From: Pseudisothecium myosuroides
Lineage: Eukaryota; Streptophyta; Bryopsida; Hypnales; Lembophyllaceae
Direction of reading: 5' to 3'
NCBI GenBank assembly: GCA_951799445.1
Contig: OX637295.1
Span: 868,001-932,000 of the forward strand
Length of the DNA: 64,000 nucleotides
Shown here: one piece after another, positions 24,436-35,200 of the stretch
How the letters are laid out: every line of letters starts with the position of its first letter
How positions within the stretch are numbered: position 1 is the stretch's first letter
The notes under the pieces: generated by a model
Told to the model about the DNA's origin: nothing
Seen by the model: only the letters and a program-made list of their open reading frames with translations
Databases searched by the model: none
Position numbers and translations under genes: made by a program

Positions 24436-25546
24436 TAGTATAGCCCTATGCCGTTGCCACAACCAAAATAAAAGATTAAGTCATTTTGAAAACCAAAAAT
24501 AACTCAAAAATCCATAAATTTTCTACCATAGGTTCAAACGCCACGAAACAAAGCCCGTGCACTCTTCCTCGCCAACGGCTTTTCAGTGGTATCAAAAACA
24601 TGATCAATTGACACACGATTCAAAAGATACCTAATTTAGCATAATTTAATAATTTTTAAGAACCAAAAATAATTCAAAAATCCATATCTTTCCCACAGTA
24701 GGTCTAAACACCACAAAACCAAGCCCTTGCACCCCTCCTTGCTGAGAGCTTTCCGACAGTACCAAGAACGCAACCAAATTCAAATTCAAAGTAATTTCCT
24801 AATTTTTTGATCCATAAATACTTTGAAATTCAATAAATTCGTCACTGTAACTCCAAACGCAATGAAACCAAGCCCATGCATCCTTCCTCGTTGAGGGCTT
24901 TTCCACGGTACGAAGCACGCCACCAGGGGACGCACGGTCCGGGAGATCTTGACGTGACAAACAAAACAAACAACCAAACTTAAGGTATGGACTAGTGTAG
25001 CCCTGTGCCGTTGCCACACCCAAAACAAAAGTAAAAGTCATTTTAAGAACCAAAATAACTCAAAAATCCATAACTTTCCCTTTGTAGATCCAAATGCCAT
25101 GAAACAAAGCTCATGCACCCCTCCTCGCCCAGAGCTTTCCAACCGTACCAAAAATGTGACAAGTTAACATATGGTTCAAAAGATACATGATTTACTAATT
25201 TTTAAGATCCAAAAATAACTCAAAAATCCATAATTTTCCCACTGTAGGTCCAAATGCCATGAATCCAAGCCTGTGCACCCCTCCTCGCCCAAAGCTTTCC
25301 GACAGTACCAAGAACGCCACCAAAATCAAAGTAAAAGTAATTCCCTAATTTTTTGATCCATAAATACTTCAAAATTCAATAACTTCCTTGCCATAACTCC
25401 GAACACGACGAAACCAAGCCCGTGCACCCCTCCTCGCCGAGGGCTTTCCGACGATACCAAGCATGCCCTCGGGGATGCACGGTCCAGGAGATCTCGACGT
25501 GACAAACAAAACAAATAGCCAAACTTAAGGTATGGATGGCAATATT
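24436..25546. repeat. Two-copy higher-order tandem repeat (trimeric)
   Basis: Six degenerate monomers each carry a TCAAAAATCCATAA- or AATTCAATAA-like start, a GCCATGAAACAAAGCC-like middle and a GTGCACCCCTCCTCGCC-like end. Monomers 1-3 match monomers 4-6 in order, including distinctive tails such as GAGATCTTGACGTGACAAAC after the third. The whole trimer therefore repeats with a period of about 557 bp (24436 to 24993). No coding potential is conserved across copies. Confidence 0.75.
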
Positions 25547-27461
25547 GGTCATTGGGAAGAGTGAAATGTTACTACTTTTGCAATATATAATCAATAACTT
25601 TTTAGATTTTACTATAGCATTCCAAGTGGAAAGTTGTACATTAGGAAAATCAATTTGAGATGAATTAATTCAAATTTTTGAATCATATAATGCAGTCATA
25701 AGATGCATTTCAATTCTTGGATACATTTTCATAAAATCAAATCAAATGATAACATGAATCAATATATTTACAAATTCAAATCAATATTTCAACATTTGTC
25801 TATAGTTGAAAATCAACTTTACTAATGAAGATGCAATACATGCCTTTAATAGAAAATGTATCTTCCAAATACTACATATATGTTTATAAATTCACTAAGA
25901 AGGCAATCAAATTTACCCTCTTCATCCTTAATTCTTGATTTATTTCAAGAAGAAACATTCACAAATGATATAAATTCTCAAAATAATACCTAAGATTTAT
26001 TATCAACCATGTATATTTAAAAAAAATTAAAAATAGGAACCATTTGACGAACTACATAGGTTCACCATTTTTAGGAAAAGAATGGGTGAAAAAGTTAGTT
26101 TTTTTAGGTTAGATTAAAAATTGATTTGAAGATTATGTGAAAAATTTAGGGTTTGGTGGATAAGACAATTAGATAGATATAACAAACAAATTAAGGTGAC
26201 TGCAAGAAACACTTGTACTATTCATTAGAAAAAATTTGAACCTTGTGAAGGGCTATTTGACTTTCAGCCGCGGTGCAATAATAAAAAAATTAAAAATTAA
26301 AAATTAAAAATTAAAAAATTAAAAAATTAAAACTCCATTTGTAGTGAGCTGCCCAAAATTGCTATGTTGCCAAAAAATGCACCTTGGTCCTTTAGGGGTT
26401 AAACAATTGCAAATGCAATGGGGCACTTAAATTGATACAAAGTGGTAAGCTTCTTTGTGACAACTTTTGGACTAAATTTTTCTGCATTTGCACATTTGCA
26501 TGTAGTCAAACAACCCTCTAAAGGGTTGTAATTTTCTCTAATGTGTTGCATTTTCTGTTAGTAGCCTTTAAATAATATTATTTGTATTGGAAGTCACCTT
26601 TTTTATTATTAGAGGCACTAAATATGAAATTTGTACAGTTAATTGGATTTTAGATCTACTATTTTGACAACATGTGATGTTCATTACTGGATGGCAAGGA
26701 TGGATGGAAATACTTAATTTACCATAAAAATAGTTGAGATTGGTAAATTTAAAGCACTACAAGCCTTCAACAATATTATTGAGCCTTCTTGTGTAATTTG
26801 AAATACTATTTTGAGCTACAGGTTGCAATTTATGTTGTATTTTGGGAAGTTCTTGCTCCTTGCTCTAAATCTGAAATTTCTCCACAAAAAAAATATTTTT
26901 TGAGTTTGAGCCCAATTAAAAACTGAAGGTCATCTAGTCTAGTTTCTACTCCAATTTAAATTTTGAAAAAAATCCTAGATTATTGAATATTTTATTGCAT
27001 ATTGAACTTTGAATGTATTTTCAATGTCTATTATTTTCTAATTATAGAATCATATGAAAATTGAGTTTACACCATGATGTTTGTCATTGCAATATACACA
27101 CATGATAAAATTCTCAAAAATTTTGAAATAATTTCCTATTTGATGTGATTTTCTTCACCTTTTTCTTCAAAAATTCTTAAAAAAATCAATTTTCCACAAA
27201 AAAATCTAAATTTTTTGTGAAGTAAAGAAGCATGTATTTACATCCGTCTGAAAAATAAATACAAATCTTTTCATACATATCTAATTACAAAATGGCAGCA
27301 AATTTTGAGGCTTGAAATCAATGGTCATGGGTCCGTAACTTAAGGGTTAACCAATCAAAACATGCCACAACGGCCTGCATTGACATTGTGTTCAACATTC
27401 GGCTCGAATCAAAAGCTCCAAAGTTCACAAACGCCGAATATCTAAGAAACAAATCTCACAC
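25547..27461. other. AT-rich transposon debris, no gene
   Basis: It contains an isolated GGTGACTGCAAGAAACACTT (26195), matching one end of the GGTGATTG family without a partner; a run of TTAAAAA units at about 26285-26330; a truncated TTAA-element right end (about 26335-26402, ending GGTCCTTTAGGGGTTAA); and a degenerate right end at 27347-27350. Similarity to the duplicated glycosyltransferase block starts at about 27390. No coding sequence is supported before 27462. Confidence 0.5.
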
Positions 27462-28754
27462 TCAAGCGCCGAATATACTAACTGCACTCAAACTGTCGTC
27501 TTTGTACATCTTGGATTTCTCCAGTGTCAGGTTGCGCTGATCAGCCGCGACCGCTCTTGAAACGGATTTGCAGATCACGTCGAGGCCATCAAGAAGGCCC
27601 GGGATCGTGACGCTCGAAGGAGCCTTCTGCCCTGGCAGGGCGCGCAACGCGGTAGCCATGCGCAGTGGATCGTGGCCGCTTTCGTCCGCCACGATGTAGC
27701 TAATAAGCCCGAGCCGCTCTGCCTGGACGGCCCGAATCAACTGCTCCTTGTCTGACCGGCGGCGCGGCACGATCAGGGATGGCTTGTCGAAGGACAGGAT
27801 CTCGCAAAACGTGTTGTATCCGCACATGGCCACAATTGCCGTGGCCTTGCTCATCAGAATCTCGACCTCGGTGTCGAATGAGATGGCCTCGAGCTTCGGG
27901 TGGCGCTGAATGCGCTCCATGAAGTCGAGGCGATGATCGCTGTTCATGTGAGGTCCGAAGACGATCAACGCCGGTAGTACCATGCCCGTGTCGGCCTCGT
28001 AGGCGGCAATCACCCAATCAATCGCCTCCTGGCCGTCGCCGCCCCCACCCGCGGTCACCAGGATGAACGGGAGTTGCGAGAAATTTGGAAAGTTCTTGTT
28101 TGTGGGGAGCTGAGGCAGCTCTCGCCGGAGATACCCGGTATAGGTAATGCGCTCCACCAGCCGCGCCGAGACGTTCAGTTCTGCGAATGGCCGGTAGATC
28201 TCCTCGAGGCCATGGACCCAGATCTCGTCGTAGTAGCGCTCGAGCGACTCTATGGCCCCGTAGCGGTTCCAATCCGGTAAGAACTGGCTGGGTTCGTCTA
28301 TTATGTCGCGTGCGCTAAATACAATGTGGCAGCCGCGTGCTCTGAGCAGCTGTAGCGCCGGCACGATCTCGCCCATGAATCCGCTCGGCTTGTAGTCGAC
28401 GATGAAGATGTCGGGGTTCAGAGTGTCTGCCGTCTGCAGGATCAGCGCCCTGCGCAGCCCAACGACCTCTTCGATCGACATGTTGAGGGCACGGCTGATA
28501 CAGACACCGGTGCTGTGAATCTTTTCCACACCCGGCACGCACACGAAGTCGATGCCATTTCTGAACTTGAAGCTGCGGATCAAAGATGATCCGGACAGGA
28601 TCACAATCGAGCTCCCAGGCCACTCGCGAGCCAGGGCATTGGCGATGGTTCGCGTGCGTCTCACGTGACCGAGCCCAAATGCGATGTCGAAAGAGTACAT
28701 GAGAACCCGGATGTGCTTCGCCGAGCGCACATATTCGTCTCGCTCAGTCGGCAT
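27462..28754 (-). CDS. Bacterial-type GT-B glycosyltransferase, copy 2
   Basis: Intronless 430-codon paralogue of the gene ending at 17748, with the same motifs (FGLGHVRRT, VTAGGGGDG, CGYNTFCE, EQLIRA) and no indels between the copies. A stop (TAG) lies in frame 36 bases before the ATG at 28754, which fixes the start better than in copy 1. Differences are mostly conservative substitutions, plus a divergent last four residues (IFGA versus KVEA). Preservation of both frames with mostly conservative changes hints that both were under constraint, at least until recently. It ends about 520 bp before the CEP70 stop and reads in the same direction, so the intact order is CEP70 then glycosyltransferase. 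Cell location and acceptor cannot be told. Confidence 0.87.
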   Translation of the reverse strand: MPTERDEYVRSAKHIRVLMYSFDIAFGLGHVRRTRTIANALAREWPGSSIVILSGSSLIRSFKFRNGIDFVCVPGVEKIHSTGVCISRALNMSIEEVVGLRRALILQTADTLNPDIFIVDYKPSGFMGEIVPALQLLRARGCHIVFSARDIIDEPSQFLPDWNRYGAIESLERYYDEIWVHGLEEIYRPFAELNVSARLVERITYTGYLRRELPQLPTNKNFPNFSQLPFILVTAGGGGDGQEAIDWVIAAYEADTGMVLPALIVFGPHMNSDHRLDFMERIQRHPKLEAISFDTEVEILMSKATAIVAMCGYNTFCEILSFDKPSLIVPRRRSDKEQLIRAVQAERLGLISYIVADESGHDPLRMATALRALPGQKAPSSVTIPGLLDGLDVICKSVSRAVAADQRNLTLEKSKMYKDDSLSAVSIFGA

Positions 28755-29270
28755 CCTCGAATTCCAACTCGTGGATATCTGCCCGAGCTACGCACGGTGC
28801 GAATCAATTGTGCTCGCAGCGATGACCGTGTTGACGCCAATTCAATTTCGAGCTGCAAATCTGGAGTACTGGCTGAGGATCGCTAACAAGTCCTCCGTAG
28901 GATCTTACTGAAACGCGCATAAGCAAGTGTCATGCGTAAGTGGATGTTGACAAGTGTCCAGCTGGGGATCTACTGATATGCCTCCGGGCTTGCTGCACAT
29001 CGCGAATCGAATGTACTGAATTTGGGTATACGTTATTCAACAGAAGAATCTCGTGCGGCAGGGGCGACTCACACCAGACTTTAACCCGGCGCCACGAAAC
29101 CATTTCTTGGGCCTTTCAACTTCCACATGCAACACTGTAGATTGTGAAAACTTTCCACTGCTTGGATTTGGAGCTGTTGCCCCTCGGAAGGGAAGAATTC
29201 CATTGTTACTCTTTAGAAGTTTTAGGCTCATTATATTACATGAAGTTGGCAAAAGGATGTTATTCTTGAA
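28755..29270 (-). promoter_or_regulatory. Spacer between CEP70 stop and glycosyltransferase start
   Basis: It must contain the CEP70 3' UTR and the promoter/5' UTR of glycosyltransferase copy 2. It holds the landmark blocks also found at 19092-20039 and 22130-22570. No TATA box or polyadenylation signal stands out enough to call. Confidence 0.4.
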
Positions 29271-32200
29271 CTACATTCTCCCATGCGACATGATGGAGTT
29301 CACAGCGGAGATGATCGTATTAGGTCCTTCTTCTTTGTCTAGTCCAAGCATGGAGCTCAATGCTCTAGCAAAGTTGTGGTACTCTGTACATTTGATGTAA
29401 ACTGAATTCATTACTGCCATGACGCCCTCCAAGTTCGGGACTTCAAACAACATCTGTCAGCATCACAAAATTGGGCTGGTTGGTTAGTCAGACTTGCAGC
29501 CAACTTGTCTTACCAATCATTTACAAAAAATAATAGATCTCTCGGAGAGGAATTAGAATAACCCTATATGATGCATACAATGCCAATGAATTCGAAATAG
29601 GTTCCATTAATCCCTAAGAAACACAGTTTTGTTGAAGATTTCAACTAAAATATTTTGAGCTGAGAACCTTACAGAGCTCAGAATGCATAGCATATGATTA
29701 GCTGAAAACTTGCTAGAGTGGCTAAGGAAGCAGACCTGAAAATGAGCTACAATTCTCTGCAGTAGCTTGTGTGGCTCCGCTTTGACACTAGCGTCTGCGT
29801 CGCTGGCAAGACCTCCCCAACCAAATCCATGAATCAGATACAACGGAGTCTGTAGGCAATTTTGGCATGAACACAGCTAGCTAGGCACTAGAACGTCAAT
29901 TTGTCAAATTGGCGCAATTCTATTAGAAGGAACGGAAATGACTTAGGAGCCGAAATCCTAAGTAGCTTAGCGGTGCAGAATTTTGTGGATGACATGCAAC
30001 TTGCTTATATCTATGGGCACAATAAGCCAATGTGAATGTCAAAATGGAGTATGGAACACCGCCAAATTACTGGAATTGACATTTTTATGTGATTTTTTGA
30101 ATAAAAGGAAAGTTTCATAAGGCACTTTTCGTGAAAGAAAACGTGAAGTCTAGGACGTCGTCGTCACAAATGGGGCACCTTCTACGAGTCTAAAGGATAC
30201 CAGTTGAAGATACTAGTAACTTGGATGCATTCATAATGTATGCGTCGAAATGGACAAGTTATAGGACTTCAGATTGGGAGCAGCTGATCCCAAGATGTTT
30301 CTAGGTTTGAGGCAAGTGCCTGTTACGAACACGAACCCAGAGCAGCAATGTATATATTCTGCAACTTTTTCCTAAGTTACGAGGCATCCAGATATTGGGC
30401 CAGGGTGAGAAAACTAGTTACCGACCTGTATGTTGCTTTTGTTGTGAGGTAGTCGTGCTCAACATCAATAAGGTTTTTAACACATCCGATCATCACGCGA
30501 ATATTCATTTCAGGCTCGGGTTCTGAACTCTTATCCCTTTCCCATAGCATGCTCACTATGGTATCCTGCTTTACAACCACATATGCATGGAGTGGCTGAT
30601 TGAGGATATGATTAACTCCCGAGAAATGACAAGATATTAAAAGTTGACACCTCAAGATTGAAGCAAATGACGTGCTCGAGACGCATGAATAACTCCAAGA
30701 CAAAGCACTGTTCATTCGATGTCTGATTGTTGCAGTAAAAAAAGTGCTGGCAATGCAGTATCACGCATTATGATTACAATGATTATGATCAAGATTATGA
30801 TTATGGCATTACAATTTCATTGCCAACATCAGCATGGGACGTGGGGCGAAGACGAACTAAAGAGATATGCTTACTTTGAAGGTAAATAGCTCTGAGGATT
30901 CTTCCAACTTCTGAAGCCAGGATTTCAGTATTTCTGGGACGGCTTCAGGTGTTCTGTTGATCTTATTGTCTTCATCACTGCTGCTTCAAAACATCAATTT
31001 TGCAAATAAATGAGCACTACTGTTAAGGGCATCCGTTACAATGCAAAGGAAGACCTCAAGAAGTTATTTCATGCCTTCAGCACATTGAACATGCATGCCA
31101 GTTTTTTTTCCTTTTCTATATGATTGTTTCTAAGAGCTACAGTGAAGCAATGTAACCGGTATTTCGTTAAAATGGCGGTATTCCACAAACTTGGCACTTT
31201 CACGTTTAGACCGTGCGGTCTGAAATCTATACCAGTCCTAGAAATGAATGGAAAAATGGCGTATGGAATACCGCCATTTTAACGAAATTTCCTATATGTG
31301 AAGAGTGTCAAGGACATGAACAAGTATCGCACATAGTTCTATCCCTCGTTCAAAATGTCAACCACACCCGAAACTGAGATGTTTGCGAATAAGTCACGAA
31401 CAGGAGAAACCTGGGCAGAGACCAGTTCTGCCCGCCGCAGAAGACAACATCACACACATCACTCACGAATTGCTCCATACGCGGGACTGCTGATACAAGG
31501 ACCAACAAGCTCTCCAAAGTTTCCTGATCCACATGGCGACAACATGTCAATCAGTAAACACGATTAGTATCTCTTGCAGCTTTTTCGTGAATGAACAGAC
31601 TCATGATTCAGGCCAGCCTCGCGAAGAGGACGGAGTTTTACTAAGTGCTCGATTGATTGATCACTGTTATTGATATGTCTTGGTTAACATAGAGTCACTG
31701 CACCTCAAATTTGTGTATTTGCTATCTGCTATCCACTATGCAACTTTGGATATAACAAAAGCTAATAACACCAGTGCATGATTTGAGGATGCCACAAGTG
31801 CTGATAAGGATAAATTGAGAACTTGGAATGACATTTACCATTCAGACTAGTAACTTGAATGTGACTCACAAAGTCATCTCCATACCGCAGGGTGAGAGAC
31901 ACTGAATGACTATCTCATTGTGGCTCTGATGCTGGAGCAAAAGCTCTATTTCTGCGTCGTGCCGATTGCTGGAATAGTGGGACAATTTTGTAGATGGAAC
32001 ACGCGATCGAAGATGGCAAGATACAATAAAGGTAGTAACACTTTAAAGAAATCGATTTCCACTAAAAGGATGAGTGCTGGAGCTTACAACAATGAAGGAC
32101 GGCTCTTCAAGTTCAAGAATCTGACAGATTTGCCGCAAGATTTGCTCGAAGTAACTTTCATCTGGTGTGCCGTTATTGAGCTGCATCTGAAACCATATCA

Positions 32201-35200
32201 AGAATGTGTACTATTTTTTTACGAAGTGAAAGGACAATAATTTCTCTTCTCGGCTATGAGTAATCTCTCTTTGACGTCAGGCTGATGAGTATTGACGTTT
32301 GTCAATTAGTGATAGATTTCTCGATTTTACTGCAAATCTACTTGGTTTTTTCCAATTACGTAAATAAATAATTCAAACCGCACTCAAGCAGTGCGCTTGA
32401 GAAAACGAAATACTTATCTAGATGAAATCAAAGATGCAGCACAGTTGATAGACACATCGACTCTCTACAGTGTCCTAATGAATTGATCTCAACATGAATT
32501 GTTTGTAATGGTAAGACAAATACAGATATAGACATGTTTTCAGTATGAGAAGCCAACTCTGTGGGTAAATTATGAAAATTACCGAAGCCTCTTCTTGACA
32601 TGAAGCAGAACGAATTGACTCCTCGACCTCTTCCATTGTAGGCCGCTCTTTCAACTCGTCCTCCAAGCGGCAGATCTCTTTTACCTTCTCATCAATCTGA
32701 GAGGCCATTACCATCAAACACGATAGAAAATGTTAACCTACACTAACCTTCCGAGGGGTTAAAGGTCAACTTGATAAGTTCCGTAGTTTGCATAGTTATG
32801 GAATTATAGATGTTCAAGATAAGAAGATTGAAGCCTATAGTGTGGTTATTGTTCCTGGATATGACACTTCTCCATAATTAACGTCAATTTCGTTAAATTG
32901 GCGGAACTCAACGATTTTGGCACTTTTCAGGACGCACCGCCTGAAATGAAAATCTATGCCAGTCCTAGTTCTCAGTGGTTTGTGTAGATGAATGTCAAAA
33001 TTTTCGGCGCCCAGCATCATGCCAATTTAACGAAATTGACGATAATTCCTAGCTCCAAGACTACGTACCCGTGTAAACTCCTGTATTGTTTCATTGACCT
33101 TCGCTGGTCAATTAGAGGGTCAAGTTTCAAGAATTCACTGGGAAAATAATGAGAAATAACTTGTGTATTTGAGTCATACTTCTCAATCTAACAATTCATG
33201 TATAACTGAACCTTTGCTGAATGAAGTTAATGAAAAGGGAGCGTTAATACCTGCAATTGTTGTTTGCGACTTAGCAACTCCAACGCCTTTTTTGTCTCCT
33301 CTGTTCCAAGCACCTTGTTTAAGATTACATTCTCTTTTTCACATATCTCGCGACATAATTGTGCATTCTCGGCTCGAAGGTTGGATATCTCAGTCTCTAG
33401 GGAAACTTTCTGTCGCTCATAAATGCCAACCTGCGTTCCACCGTGATCAGAGATGAATGCTCAAAACTGTTGGGGTACACTAAAAATGACTCCTGAACAG
33501 TACACAAGGCATTTGAAGCACTTGACTTAGTAACACAAGGTATGAATCCGCTATGGATGTTGAAAATGACAGCAGTAAAGACAGTGTAATCGAGTCGATA
33601 ACTGAGCCCCGAACTGACCAAGTGCAATCCAAGATACATGTAAAACGCACTGGCTTCTGTCATTCTCTGAAGTCTCGTTTGATAGGCCTACATCATGTAT
33701 CGTCTTTGTGCCTGGAGAAAATTTTCACAGTATCAGAATACTCACAATCTGGGCCGGTTTCAAATCTCGTTGCAAAAAGTTGGGCTCCAAGATTTCCCCA
33801 TTTGCATGCTGGGCTGAAGCGACCTTGTGTTTAAGCTTCTCATAGACGTCCTTGTCGTTGATCCGATGGCGATCCTCCTGCATGATGCGTGTGATGGGAT
33901 ATGAATGTTTACCTAGACTTATATCGAACTTGCCCCAACTTATGCAAAAATAAAAAAACAATAGTAGTTCCTCAATTAAGCACATTGCCCGTCGAACTGA
34001 AACATCTGAATAATTTCACCCAAAATACAGATACTATCTTCTGATATACATATGATCCACAGAACCGGAGTTTAGAAATCACTTAGGTAGGCATTTCAGA
34101 GTAGGATGACAGGACTCCTGCTTGTCTCGCAGCTTGTTCAACCAAAAGATGTGAACACACCTTCACCATAGATTCGCGCACCTTGTCTTGCAATTTCTGC
34201 AGAGTGCGCTCTTTTGCCCGGCATGCATGCTCTAACTGGCTGTTGCTTGTACCAGAACCCATCAGCCCCAGATTTATGATATGTGAGTTGCAACCATAGA
34301 ACTGATGATCCACAGATGGTGACAACTGGCAGAGTAATAAGTCATTTGGATGAAAAAATTCTGAAGGATGTCGTGCTTCACACCACATTGTCTCGTCAAT
34401 CAAGAAATTTTGGAGCTACAAATAACCGCATGTCTCCATAGACTGAATTTAGCATCTACCTTGAAACACTCTGGTAGGAATCGTCTCGATCAGAAAATTT
34501 GGTTTGGTTTATTTGTGGAACCCAAATCCTAGTATCGTAATTATACGACTTTAAATATAATACGACAATCACAACATGCAGTTGCCATTTCTCATATGGT
34601 GTAAACACACATTTTACGACTTAAGTGTAATTTGAGATCACCAGTAGTGGGGTCAAGTCTGGTATTCGACGAAAAGGAGAGATATTCTGCAGGGCATAGC
34701 AATTCGTACTGTTCAAATGACAACTATAGAGCCTGAGTGCGACATGGATGTACCTGCATCGCTGCATGAGGTTGGCATTTGAAGATTCCAACTTCTGGAA
34801 ATCTCGCCGCAGTGCAACGTAATTGCGCTCTGCAGTTTTAGCTGCAATTTCCGCTCGTCGCTCAATGACTGCTAACTTTTGCTTTGCCTCGTCCCTCTCG
34901 CCCTCCAGTTGTTGAATGTGCATGTGGTTGCGCTCCTCGACCTGCCGCAATTCATCACCTTCTTCTAACAGCGCCTGTTTTAGATGCAGCTGACGCATGA
35001 GATACTCCTCAAGCATCTGTTAGAAACTATTAAAAAACATAAGGTGGTCTCCGCAATGTCGCATTGCTGGGTATACTTCGTCTCTTCATGCTGAAGCCTG
35101 ATAAAACGATCGTTTAAGATATTTCAGTTCATTAGCTTACCTGAACTAACTTCTCTCGGCGCTCGTAGTTACTGACGATATCTGAAAGCACAAGATGACA

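Noticed and set aside
35050..35103. Extra CEP70 exon encoding HEETKYTQQC-like residues
   Set aside because: The remaining intron before 35016 would be under 30 bases. Joining 35141 directly to 35016 keeps phase and gives a sensible coiled coil.
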